From the NCBI GenBank assembly GCA_002418205.1, contig DIDP01000045.1, positions 1-20,378 of the forward strand: DNA of 20,378 nt, read 5' to 3'. Positions 8,099-15,928 of the stretch are shown here, piece by piece (within the stretch, counting starts at the first letter, position 1; each line of letters starts with the position of its first letter). Source of the stretch: Anaerolineales bacterium UBA5797 (GTDB lineage: Bacteria; Chloroflexota; Anaerolineae; Anaerolineales; Villigracilaceae). The notes under the pieces are model-generated. The model saw only the letters and a program-made list of their open reading frames with translations, was not told where the DNA came from and ran no database searches. The position numbers were made by a program, and so were the translations under genes.

Positions 8099-10768
8099 AT
8101 GAAAACCCGTTGGATCGTCATCACTCTGACCGTCCTCTTCCTATGGGCGGTGGTTTCGCGCTTCACCGAACTGGAACAACTCAGGAACACGCTTCAGCAG
8201 GGACAATGGGACTGGATCCTTGCTGCGTTCATATCCCAAACCATTTACTTCATCGCGTTCACGGCTTCGTATCAAGCCGCCTTCGCCGCGCTGGATATCC
8301 GTATCCGCACGCGGGATCTGCTACCGGTCACGCTGGGATCCTTGTTCGTGAACATGGTCGTCCCGGCAGGGGTTGCAGGCGGAACAGCGCTCTTCGCACA
8401 GGAGTTGTCTCGGCGCGGCAAATCCTCCGCACGGACGGCAACGGGGGTTTTGCTCCAGTTGATTGCAGACTTGACCGCCTTTGTATTCATTCTCGTTCCC
8501 GGCTTGATCTATCTCTTTTACGAGCACGATTTGAAATCCTACGAGATCGTCACGGCGATATTGTTGTTGATGGTGATCGCTGCCTTGAGTGCGACTTTGT
8601 TGTTGGGCATCTGGAAACCCGCCTGGCTCGAGCGAGTGTTCGATTGGTTCCAACGTGCGGTCAATGGAATCTTTCAGAGGCTGCGGCGTTCACTTCCATT
8701 GGAGGAGGACTGGGCGCGGAATAATGCCGGGGAGTTCGTCGAGGCTTCCCGGGCGGTGGCAGGTTCCCCGTCGGGATTGATGCGGACGGTCCTGGTCGCG
8801 TTCCTCGCCCATCTACTGGACATCACGACACTGTACATCCTGTTTCGCGCCTTCAATCAACCGATCGGTCTGGGAGTGCTGGTTGCGGGCTACGCGGTCG
8901 GGATTCTATTCTGGATCGTGTCCATCACGCCGCAGGGGATCGGTGTGGTCGAAGGTGTGATGGCGTTGACATTTACATCGTTGGGTATCAGCGGCGCGGT
9001 TGCAACAACGGTGGTGCTTGCGTTTCGCGGGCTGACGTTTTGGATTCCGATGCTGCTTGGTTACTTCGCCGTCCAGCGGATGCAATTGTTCGGCGCGAAC
9101 CAGCGCACGCTCACTGAAACCTGGGGCGTGCGTTTTTCTGCCATCCTTGTGACACTGATGGGAATCGTCAACGTCCTCTCGGCGGTAACGCCGTCGCTCT
9201 CAGACCGGATGAGACTGCTCGAAAGATATTCACCGTTGGAAGTGCGGCATGGCGGGCATTTGACCGCGGCGCTGGCTGGATTCGCGTTGGTGGTACTCGC
9301 TCGCAACCTGGCGCGGCGCAAACGCGTGGCGTGGATATTAACCCTGATCGTGCTTGGCATTTCGGCCGTCAGCCATCTGGTCAAAGGGCTGGATTATGAG
9401 GAGGCTTTATTGGCGGGCGGCTTGGCTGTGATTTTGTGGGGGATGCGCGCCCACTTCCACGCCCGCTCCGACCCGCCTTCGATTCAACAGGGATTGCGCG
9501 TGCTCTTTGTGGCATTCCTGTTCACGCTGGCTTACGGGGTGGTCGGTTTCTTTTTGCTCGACCGGCATTACAGCGTGAACTTCGGCTTTTCGGCAGCACT
9601 GCGGCAGACAGTGGTGATGTTCACGCAGTTCTATGATCCCGGTCTGGTCCCCATCACGCGCTTCGGACGTTTCTTTGCCGACTCGATCTATATCGTCGGC
9701 GCGGTCACTTTTGGATATGCGGGATTAATGCTGCTTCGCCCGGTCTTTATGCGCGAATCCACAACGCAGGAGGAACGCCAACGTGCCCGCATCATTGTCG
9801 AGGGATATGGACATTCCTCGCTCGCGCGTCCTCTGCTGTTCGACGACAAGCGATACGTTTTCACGCCCGGCGGATCGGTCATCGGATACGTATTGGTCGG
9901 CCGCACTGCCGTTACCCTGGGTGACCCGATCGGACCGACCGAGGACCTGCTTCCGTCCATTCAGGCTTTTGCCTCCCTCTGTCAGCGCAACGACTGGCTC
10001 CCGGTCTTTTACCAGACTCTGCCGGAGGCGGTCGATGCGTATAAATCTGCCGGGTTCGACGCGCTATGCATCGGTCACGAAGGCATCGTGGACCTGCATA
10101 CGTTTACGCTCGAAGGGAAGGAGGGGAAGGCGTTGCGCTCACCGGTCAATAAATTGAAGCACGCCGGTTTCACATTTACTTTGCACGAACCGCCCATCCC
10201 GGATGAACTGCTGGAGGAACTGTGCGCCATCAGCGACGAATGGCTGACCATGATGCACGGCTCGGAGAAACGCTTCTCGCTCGGCTGGTTCGATGACGAT
10301 TACATCCGCAATTCACCCATTGCCGCGGTCCATGCGCCCGAAGGCTGGATCAGCGCCTTTGCGAACATCGTGACGGAATTCCAGTTGAACGAAGTCACCA
10401 TCGACCTGATGCGGCATCGCCGCGGGATGGAAAACGGTACGATGGAATTCCTGTTTGTCTCCATGTTCCAGTGGTCAAGGGAGCGTGGCTACGACACCTT
10501 CAACCTGGGTTTGAGCGCGCTTTCCGGCGTGGGCGAAAAACCAGAAGACCCCGCGATCGAAAAGATCATGCGCTTTGTCTACGAACATGTGAACCAGTTC
10601 TATAATTTCAAAGGACTGCACAACTTCAAGGAGAAATTCCACCCGAGATGGTCACCGCGTTACCTCATCTACTTCGGCACGGCAAACCTGGCTCAAGCCT
10701 GGCTGTCGGTGACGCAGGCAAATTCTGGTGTGGACAATCCGCTCCGGATATTTCCTAAAAAGCTTTGA
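8099..10768 (+). CDS. mprF: Bifunctional phosphatidylglycerol lysyltransferase/flippase MprF
   Basis: An 889-residue membrane enzyme that transfers an amino acid (typically lysine) from aminoacyl-tRNA to phosphatidylglycerol and flips the product outward, lowering the negative surface charge. The N-terminal half is a flippase-type membrane domain (residues 1 to about 330, including FVNMVVPAGVAGGTALF and SITPQGIGVVEGVM). More helices follow, and a soluble C-terminal synthase domain (DUF2156 type) begins near residue 565. The synthase signatures are visible: VGRTAVTLGDPIGP, RFSLGWFDDDYI, ENGTMEFLFVSMF, FNLGLSALSGVGEKPED and FKGLHNFKEKFHPRWSPRYL. Start chosen at the ATG behind GAGGTGAT rather than an upstream TTG. 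It is last in the Lon-like/rhomboid-like/mprF operon. Amino acid specificity cannot be read from the sequence. Confidence 0.94.
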   Translation: MKTRWIVITLTVLFLWAVVSRFTELEQLRNTLQQGQWDWILAAFISQTIYFIAFTASYQAAFAALDIRIRTRDLLPVTLGSLFVNMVVPAGVAGGTALFAQELSRRGKSSARTATGVLLQLIADLTAFVFILVPGLIYLFYEHDLKSYEIVTAILLLMVIAALSATLLLGIWKPAWLERVFDWFQRAVNGIFQRLRRSLPLEEDWARNNAGEFVEASRAVAGSPSGLMRTVLVAFLAHLLDITTLYILFRAFNQPIGLGVLVAGYAVGILFWIVSITPQGIGVVEGVMALTFTSLGISGAVATTVVLAFRGLTFWIPMLLGYFAVQRMQLFGANQRTLTETWGVRFSAILVTLMGIVNVLSAVTPSLSDRMRLLERYSPLEVRHGGHLTAALAGFALVVLARNLARRKRVAWILTLIVLGISAVSHLVKGLDYEEALLAGGLAVILWGMRAHFHARSDPPSIQQGLRVLFVAFLFTLAYGVVGFFLLDRHYSVNFGFSAALRQTVVMFTQFYDPGLVPITRFGRFFADSIYIVGAVTFGYAGLMLLRPVFMRESTTQEERQRARIIVEGYGHSSLARPLLFDDKRYVFTPGGSVIGYVLVGRTAVTLGDPIGPTEDLLPSIQAFASLCQRNDWLPVFYQTLPEAVDAYKSAGFDALCIGHEGIVDLHTFTLEGKEGKALRSPVNKLKHAGFTFTLHEPPIPDELLEELCAISDEWLTMMHGSEKRFSLGWFDDDYIRNSPIAAVHAPEGWISAFANIVTEFQLNEVTIDLMRHRRGMENGTMEFLFVSMFQWSRERGYDTFNLGLSALSGVGEKPEDPAIEKIMRFVYEHVNQFYNFKGLHNFKEKFHPRWSPRYLIYFGTANLAQAWLSVTQANSGVDNPLRIFPKKL

Positions 10769-10810
10769 TACTTTGCGCTTATGTTTGCTCGCCAATCTTT
10801 TCCTTATGGA

Positions 10811-10830
10811 AACTGTCCACTTGGATGGCT
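10811..10830 (+). repeat. Hairpin repeat, copy A (degenerate)
   Basis: AACTGTCCACTTGGATGGCT matches the reverse complement of copies B and D at 17 of 20 positions. Like them it is followed at once by an AACTCTCC segment (10832-10840), but here the terminator half has decayed: an 8-bp CCTGATGA/TCATCAGG stem replaces it and there is no T-run. It lies in the 145-bp gap between mprF and the GNAT gene. Confidence 0.55.
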
Positions 10831-10913
10831 AAAACTCTCCTGATGACATCGGATTCAATCTGGCGATCATCAGGTGAAACAGTCCGGTCCATAGTGTATA
10901 TGGAATTATTCTT

Positions 10914-11450
10914 ATGAACGACGGTTCGATCAAGATCGATGCTCAAGATCACGTTTTGGAGATTCAGCCCGTTTCCAGGGATGAACTGAATGCCGTCCTG
11001 GATGTATATCGGCAGTGTGAAGATTTCCTGGCGCTGGGTCCAATGGCTGAAGCGTCGATGGAGATGGTAATGAAGGATATCGAGATTTCCAAAAAACAGG
11101 GAGGAATTTTCTGTGGCATCTACACAGCCGATGGGGAAATGATCGGTGTCATAGATTACGTTCCGAAGAATCATCAGGGGAATCCTCAGGCCGCATTTCT
11201 ATCCTTGCTTATGATCGCCGCTCCATTTCGAAACCAAGGGATCGGAAAAACAGTTGTTGAAGCAGTTGAAAGCGAAATCAGAAATGATGCTTCAATAAAT
11301 ACCATCTTTTCGGGTGTTCAGATCAATAACCCGCAGGCAATTCGCTTCTGGCGGAGAGCCGGATATTCCATTATCAGCGAACCCATACTGCACTCCGATC
11401 AGACGGTAGCGGTTGATTTACGCAAAGATTTCCCTCCAGACCGGGGATAA
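10914..11450 (+). CDS. GNAT-family N-acetyltransferase
   Basis: A 178-residue acetyltransferase of the GNAT fold, using acetyl-CoA. The acetyl-CoA pyrophosphate-binding motif A is RNQGIG at residues 106-111, preceded by the beta-4 strand AAFLSLLMIAAPF. A typical beta-5/alpha-4 region follows (TIFSGVQINNPQAIRFWRRAGY), the family's usual 'N-P-A-I-x-F-W-x-x-x-G-Y/F' ending. There is no in-frame alternative start upstream, and the Shine-Dalgarno is weak. The gene stands alone between the degenerate repeat copy A and terminator-repeat copy B. Substrate (protein N-terminus, antibiotic, amine) cannot be told. Confidence 0.9.
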   Translation: MNDGSIKIDAQDHVLEIQPVSRDELNAVLDVYRQCEDFLALGPMAEASMEMVMKDIEISKKQGGIFCGIYTADGEMIGVIDYVPKNHQGNPQAAFLSLLMIAAPFRNQGIGKTVVEAVESEIRNDASINTIFSGVQINNPQAIRFWRRAGYSIISEPILHSDQTVAVDLRKDFPPDRG

Positions 11451-11647
11451 TGGATTTCCGGCAGGGCCTGGCGCAAGGCTCTGCCGCAACAATTGGATTT
11501 GCTGTTTGGGAGGATAAAGGAGAACAGCATTCACTGTTGGGTGACACCAATGCGAATTGGACAGGCTCCTACGGTGCCGCCGCGGACCTGTTGAATGCCA
11601 CAACCCCGATGTCTTTACCCCCTCGCTCAACCAATTGGACGCATTGA
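11450..11647 (+). other. Possible small reading frame of 65 codons, unproven
   Basis: The 314-bp stretch between the GNAT stop and the SRPBCC start contains a 65-codon frame whose ATG overlaps the GNAT stop (TAATG). The product contains IGFAVWEDKGEQHSLLGDTN and ends in SLPPRSTNWTH. I do not recognise it, and it may be noise or the remnant of a larger gene. A strong hairpin (11460-11485) lies inside its first codons, which argues against efficient translation. The rest of the stretch holds a small GATCCA/TGGATC palindrome (11646-11664) and repeat copy B. Confidence 0.2.
11460..11485 (+). terminator. Stable stem-loop just after the GNAT stop codon
   Basis: GGCAGGGCCT and AGGCTCTGCC form a 10-bp stem with one G-U pair around the 6-nt loop GGCGCA, starting 9 nt after the GNAT stop. 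There is no T-run after it, so it may act as a 3'-end stabiliser or a factor-dependent terminator rather than an intrinsic one. Confidence 0.4.
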
Positions 11648-11676
11648 TCCAGTCCATGTGGATCACTCCATAAACA

Positions 11677-11696
11677 CACTATCCGAGTGGACAGTG
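11677..11696 (+). repeat. Hairpin repeat, copy B
   Basis: CACTATCCGAGTGGACAGTG folds as an 8-bp stem (one A-C mismatch) around the loop GAGT. The 35 bp from 11674 to 11708 are identical to 15773-15807 (copy D), covering this hairpin and the left arm of the terminator that follows. Confidence 0.85.
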
Positions 11697-11699
11697 CAA

Positions 11700-11725
11700 A
11701 CTCTCCCAGTGATGGGGGAGTTTTT
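11700..11725 (+). terminator. Rho-independent terminator (with repeat copy B)
   Basis: ACTCTCCC (11700-11707) pairs with GGGGGAGT (11714-11721) around a 6-nt loop, followed by a T5 run. It separates the GNAT unit from the SRPBCC gene. It belongs to the same repeat family as 15080-15107 and 15799-15824. Confidence 0.85.
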
Positions 11726-11764
11726 ATATCTCCTCCACTACACTTGGGATCAGGAGAATACATC

Positions 11765-12661
11765 ATGTCCAAGAAAACACGAACGAAACGCTTTTTGGCA
11801 GGGTTGGGAATCCTGCTGCTTGTCCTCATCTTGGGTTATTTGATTATTCGTCCCTGGCATTTGCGCTGGGGTACCACGACAGAGGATGTATCACGGTCGA
11901 TGCCTGGTGACCTTGAACACATTGGCTGGACACGTGCGATCACCATTGAAGCCGCCCCCGAACAGGTCTGGCCCTGGCTGGTACAGTGGGGGCAGGGACG
12001 CGGCGGCTGGTACAGCTACGATTGGCTGGAGAACCTGTTTGGGTTCGATATCCATACCGCTGACCGAATCCTGCCCGAATATCAAGACCTCAAGGTCGGC
12101 GACCCGATCTGCATGTCAAGCAGTTTCTGTCCCAGCCGTGTGACCGTGCTGGAGCCGAATCGCTGGCTGAGCTGGCAGGCGTTGGATGACAGCGGCGATC
12201 TGGTCTGGACCTATACGTTTGGTCTGGTTCCCGTTGACGACTCCCATACCCGACTGATCGTCCGCGAGAGTTTCGACAACACCTTCATGCCTCCCGCTGC
12301 TGTCGTTGCATTGGAGATCCCAGATGCGGTGATGGAACTGAAAGCACTTAACACGGTCAAGGAATGCGCGGAAGGCATTGCTCGATCGAATTTCACCGCA
12401 CCGCTTGAGATCATCGTTTGGTTCACTGCACTCGCAGTTTGTTTGATCGCTCTCGTGATGTTCGCGAACCGCAGCGACGGAAAACAACTTCTGGTGCTCA
12501 GTGCTGTGTCGGTCCTGGTGTTGCTGTTGATCACGTTCCTGTTTCCTCCGCTTTGGCTGCGCGTTGTCTTCGATCTTGTTTTGCTTGCAGGATTATTCCT
12601 GGTCACTCGTCAGCCAGTGCAGGTGACAAAATTATCAACTTCACCGAACTCCTCTCACTAG
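11765..12661 (+). CDS. Membrane-anchored SRPBCC (START-like) domain protein
   Basis: A 298-residue protein. It has one N-terminal helix (about residues 8-28, KRFLAGLGILLLVLILGYLI), then an SRPBCC-like domain (about 48-205) with the characteristic opening TRAITIEAAPEQVWPWLVQ and the later beta strands LSWQALDDSGDLVWTYTFGL. A C-terminal block of three hydrophobic helices follows (IIVWFTALAVCLIALVMF onward). Such domains form a cavity for hydrophobic ligands; the ligand here is unknown. The start at ATG 11765 has AGGAGA 8 nt upstream; an upstream in-frame start at 11687 would run through the terminator and is rejected. Thirteen bp separate its stop from the GT39 gene, so they are probably co-transcribed. 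Confidence 0.8.
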   Translation: MSKKTRTKRFLAGLGILLLVLILGYLIIRPWHLRWGTTTEDVSRSMPGDLEHIGWTRAITIEAAPEQVWPWLVQWGQGRGGWYSYDWLENLFGFDIHTADRILPEYQDLKVGDPICMSSSFCPSRVTVLEPNRWLSWQALDDSGDLVWTYTFGLVPVDDSHTRLIVRESFDNTFMPPAAVVALEIPDAVMELKALNTVKECAEGIARSNFTAPLEIIVWFTALAVCLIALVMFANRSDGKQLLVLSAVSVLVLLLITFLFPPLWLRVVFDLVLLAGLFLVTRQPVQVTKLSTSPNSSH

Positions 12662-12673
12662 CCGGGAAGAAGG

Positions 12674-14198
12674 ATGATGAATACCGTGTTAACCGGTGAA
12701 CGGAAAAAAGACAACTTCATTCTGTATCTAATGGCGCTCGGCGCGGTCATCTTCCACATTGCGCTCAACGGACATTATGGTTTCCACCGCGATGAACTCG
12801 ATTTCATCATGAACGCCCGTCAACTCGATTGGGGTTACGTTTCATATCCGCCGATCACACCGTTGTTTGCACGAATAGGGCTTGAGTTGTTCGGCGAGTC
12901 ATTGCGCGGACTGCGTGTATTGCCAGCCATCGCGCAGGGTGTTGCCATGATCCTTGCCGCGCTCATGGCACGCGATATGGGGGGGCAAACGCAATGCGCA
13001 GATCCTCACCGCTTTCGCTGTCTTCATCGTGCCCCTGTCGCTGTTTGGCGGCACGGTCATCATGTACTTCGCCTTCGATTATCTTTGGTGGGTGCTGGTT
13101 GCGTTCTTCATGGTTCGCCTGCTTGCCACCGATGATCCCCGTTATTGGCTTGGCATCGGCGCGGGCATTGGTCTCGGCATGATGACCAAGTACACGATGG
13201 GATTCTTTGTGGCGGCTTTGGTCGTGGCGGTGCTGGTCACGCCTGCTCGAAAATATCTCAAGTCGAAGTGGTTGTATCTGGGCGCGGCGCTGGCACTGCT
13301 GATCTTCCTCCCGAATCTCATCTGGCAATATCAACATGACTTCATCGCCTTCGATTATCTCTCCGCCATCCATGCGCGGGATGTGGATTGGGGACGGGCG
13401 GATAGTTTCCTGCCCGAACAGATTTATCTCACGACCAATCCTCTTTCCCTGCCCTTGTGGACGGTCGGACTCGGCCTGTGCCTGTTCTCTGCTTCGATGA
13501 AACGTTTCCGCACTTTGGGCTGGATGTTCCTTGTCACGTTCGTGTTGTTTCTCCTCAACAAAGGACGCGGCTATTACACAGGTCCGGCGTATGTGATGTT
13601 ATTGGCGGCGGGATGCGTTTCGTTCATAAATTGGTTCGAGAGGCTTGGCGGGAAAAAACGTCAGATTGGATACGGCTTGTTGTGGACGACGCAGGCGCTC
13701 GGGAGTCTGATCGGAGTCATCCTGATGAAACCGATCGCGCCCATCAATACTCCGCTTTGGGATTTTGCAATTGGCATCACCGATGACCTGTTCACTGAAA
13801 TGGTCGGCTGGCGGGATATGACAAAACAGGTCGCGGAGATCTACCAGTCCATACCCGAATCCGAAAAGCCGAACACGGTGATCCTCGCTGGCAACTACGG
13901 TGAAGCAGGCGCATTGGATCTATATGGCGATGAATATGGTTTGCCGCGCATCATCAGCGGTGGGAATAGCTACTGGTATCGCGGCTATGGCGATACCGAA
14001 CCTGAAACCGTGATCGTGGTTGGTTTTGAAAGCGATTATGCAAAACGTTTTTTCAAGTCATGTCAGTACAGCGGCACGGTGAAAAATTCGTATAATGTGA
14101 AGAACGAAGAGACGACCTGGCATACAGGTTTGTATGTGTGCCGCGAACCGCGCCAGCCGTGGAGCGTGATGTGGCAGGAAATGCAGTGGTTTCAATAG
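12674..14198 (+). pseudogene. Glycosyltransferase family 39 (PMT_2/ArnT-like), interrupted by a +1 frameshift
   Basis: A polytopic GT-C glycosyltransferase of about 507 residues that would transfer a sugar from a polyprenyl-phosphate donor on the outer side of the membrane. The N-terminal part shows the GT39 signature: HYGFHRDELDFIMNARQLDW with the catalytic acidic pair, then GYVSYPPITPLFARIG. The frame breaks in the G7 run at 12979-12985; removing one G gives the continuous ALMARDMGGKRNAQILTAFA and the membrane-rich remainder (FLPNLIWQYQHDF, GRGYYTGPAYVMLLAAG), then a soluble C-terminal domain to YVCREPRQPWSVMWQEMQW. The start may be ATG 12674 or 12677. The coding quality after the break is excellent, so the break is either recent or a sequencing error. 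Confidence 0.82.
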
Positions 14199-14202
14199 AA
14201 GC

Positions 14203-15051
14203 ATGCAAAGCAAACTTATCCTCCTCGAAGGCATCCCTGGTTCTGGGAAGTCAACCGCTGGCACCACCCTGCAAAGTTTTTTTGGATGCAGGAACATTTC
14301 TTCCCGCTTCTGGCGTGAAGGTGACTTTGACCATCCTGCCGATTTCGAAGGGATTGCCCGTTTAGGCGAATCACAGTTTGACGATCTGCTTACGCGTTAC
14401 CCGGAACTGGATGAACGGATACGGGAACAGACTGTTGTTCGCGGCGATGATTATCTTTTGAAATATCGAAAACTTCAAAGCTTGCACCCGCAGAAAATAG
14501 ATCGATCTTTGGTGGATGAGTTGTCCCGTCTCGACGCGTACGATGGCCTGCCAATGGAGGAATATTGTCGTCTTGCGCTTGACCGTTGGCACGATTTTTG
14601 TGATGCCGCAAAGGATGTGGATGAAGTCACGTTGATGGAATGCGTTTATTTGCAAAATCCGCTGACAGTGATGCTTGCCCGCCACAACGCTGAACCGCAT
14701 TTTGCGCGTCAACATATTGAAAAACTGACGGAGATTATCCGTGAGTTGAATCCTTTAGTGATTTATCTTTTTCCACATGATGTAAGGGCAGCGTTGTTAC
14801 ACGTCCATACAGAACGCCCCAAAGAGTGGGCGGATTTTGTCATATGGTATCTAACCGGGCAGGAGTATGGCAAGGCGCATCATTTGAGCGGATATGAAGG
14901 TGTCATCCAGTTCTATCAGATGCGCCAAAAGATGGAAGTGGAGATTTTACGCAATTTGCCCATTCAACAACTGATTGTCGAACATTCGGGCGATGAGTGG
15001 GAAAGATGCAACGAAGCGATCGTCAATTTTATCCGGCCGTTCTTTCTGTGA
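14203..15051 (+). CDS. P-loop kinase-like protein of unknown role
   Basis: A 282-residue soluble protein with a Walker A motif GIPGSGKST at residues 10-18 immediately after the first beta strand (KLILLEGIP), as in nucleotide or small-molecule kinases and AAA_33-type proteins. A second conserved-looking stretch, VTLMECVYLQNPLTVMLARH, could contain the Walker B-like strand and an acidic residue (E in LMEC). LVIYLFPHDV looks like a later core strand. The C-terminal half is helical. The ATG lies 4 bp after the GT39 stop, so it is the last gene of the SRPBCC-GT39 unit, closed by the terminator at 15080-15107. I do not recognise a named family or substrate. Confidence 0.75.
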   Translation: MQSKLILLEGIPGSGKSTAGTTLQSFFGCRNISSRFWREGDFDHPADFEGIARLGESQFDDLLTRYPELDERIREQTVVRGDDYLLKYRKLQSLHPQKIDRSLVDELSRLDAYDGLPMEEYCRLALDRWHDFCDAAKDVDEVTLMECVYLQNPLTVMLARHNAEPHFARQHIEKLTEIIRELNPLVIYLFPHDVRAALLHVHTERPKEWADFVIWYLTGQEYGKAHHLSGYEGVIQFYQMRQKMEVEILRNLPIQQLIVEHSGDEWERCNEAIVNFIRPFFL

Positions 15052-15056
15052 TAAAC

Positions 15057-15076
15057 AACTGTCCACTTGACCAGCC
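15057..15076 (+). repeat. Hairpin repeat, copy C (half-conserved)
   Basis: AACTGTCCACTTGACCAGCC shares its first 13 bases exactly with copy A and is the inverse of the right half of copies B and D (AGTGGACAGT). A terminator of the same ACTCTCCC/GGGGGAGT type follows immediately, in the same arrangement as B and D. Confidence 0.6.
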
Positions 15077-15079
15077 CCA

Positions 15080-15107
15080 GACTCTCCCTTTGGTGGGGGA
15101 GTCTTTT
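15080..15107 (+). terminator. Rho-independent terminator (with repeat copy C)
   Basis: GACTCTCCC (15080-15088) pairs with GGGGGAGTC (15095-15103) around the loop TTTGGT and is followed by a T5 run. It ends the SRPBCC/GT39/P-loop unit. Confidence 0.88.
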
Positions 15108-15154
15108 TGTATATCTGTTTATCATGAAGACCGCAGAACAAAAGGAGATCTAAT

Positions 15155-15748
15155 ATGGACAAGACAACCAAAACAGTTTTGATCATCCTCGGCTCGGTGC
15201 TCGCGGTGTGTGCCTGTGCTGGAACGGCAGTATTTGCCACAGGGGTATGGTCATTCAACAGGTTCGTGAATTTTGCGGAGGAAAGTGTGAGCGAAAGCCC
15301 TCAGGTGGCTGTCAGAGTCGGTGCGGAGATCGCAGATTATGAGGTCCCCGAAGGATTCGGCTCTCCGTACAGCATCCACTTTGGGGATGTGACGTTGATC
15401 GGATACAAGTCAACGAGCGAGAGATCTCATCTCCTGCTGGCGCAATTCCCGGAAGGGACAAGTGTCAATTTGGACGAGGTGCTGCGTATTATCAGGGAAG
15501 GCGCCAATGACCCGAACAGCATTTGGTATGATACCGAAACGGAGATCGTCGAGCAGAAGCCCGTCACCGTTCGCGGACAGGATGTAATACTCACCATCAG
15601 CGAAGGGATGTCTTCTGGTGGCGTCGAATTCCGTATGGCAACCGCGAAGTTCGAAGGCAGGGGCGGTCCGGCCTTGGTGATGATCGCAGGCCCCTTGGAT
15701 GAATGGGATGCTAAGATGGTGGAAGCGTTTATCGAATCCGTTCAATAG
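15155..15748 (+). CDS. Membrane-anchored protein of unknown function
   Basis: A 197-residue protein with one N-terminal membrane helix (about residues 7-30, TVLIILGSVLAVCACAGTAV) and a predicted extracytoplasmic domain. The domain looks like a mixed alpha/beta fold: YEVPEGFGSPYSIHFGDVTLIGY, then SHLLLAQFPEGTSVNLDEVLR, then the C-terminal PALVMIAGPLDEWDAKMVEAF. It resembles stress- or transport-unrelated single-pass hypothetical proteins common in Chloroflexota; no catalytic motif is seen. The Shine-Dalgarno AAGGAGAT is strong and 6 nt from the ATG. It is a single-gene unit: terminators of the same repeat family stand on both sides (15080-15107 and 15799-15824). Confidence 0.75.
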   Translation: MDKTTKTVLIILGSVLAVCACAGTAVFATGVWSFNRFVNFAEESVSESPQVAVRVGAEIADYEVPEGFGSPYSIHFGDVTLIGYKSTSERSHLLLAQFPEGTSVNLDEVLRIIREGANDPNSIWYDTETEIVEQKPVTVRGQDVILTISEGMSSGGVEFRMATAKFEGRGGPALVMIAGPLDEWDAKMVEAFIESVQ

Positions 15749-15775
15749 TGATTTATGACACTATCCCAGGGTACA

Positions 15776-15795
15776 CACTATCCGAGTGGACAGTG
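15776..15795 (+). repeat. Hairpin repeat, copy D
   Basis: Identical to copy B (CACTATCCGAGTGGACAGTG), as part of a 35-bp identity from 15773 to 15807. A partial extra copy of its left end (GACACTATCC) lies just upstream, near 15757-15766. Confidence 0.85.
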
Positions 15796-15798
15796 CAA

Positions 15799-15824
15799 AC
15801 TCTCCCAACGGCGGGGGAGTTTTT
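15799..15824 (+). terminator. Rho-independent terminator (with repeat copy D)
   Basis: ACTCTCCC (15799-15806) pairs with GGGGGAGT (15813-15820) around the loop AACGGC and is followed by a T-run to 15824. It separates the unknown membrane-anchored protein from the TMEM175 pair. Confidence 0.85.
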
Positions 15825-15854
15825 GCTTATGGGTGAATATTATGTATATGGTAT

Positions 15855-15871
15855 GCCCTTCATTGAAGGGC
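15855..15871 (+). promoter_or_regulatory. Short perfect hairpin in the leader of the TMEM175 genes
   Basis: GCCCTTC and GAAGGGC form a 7-bp perfect stem with a 3-nt loop, between terminator copy D and the first TMEM175 start. No T-run follows. It could be a leader structure or an operator; its role is unknown. Confidence 0.35.
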
Positions 15872-15928
15872 TAACAACATAATTGCAACGCGTTGATGCA
15901 TGATAAAACGTTAATCGGAAAAAACATT

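Noticed and set aside
10811..15900. Integron-like cassette array with attC sites between the genes
   Set aside because: The repeats lack paired GTTRRRY/RYYYAAC core sites, have rho-independent terminator structure, and no integrase is present; several genes sit together within one unit.
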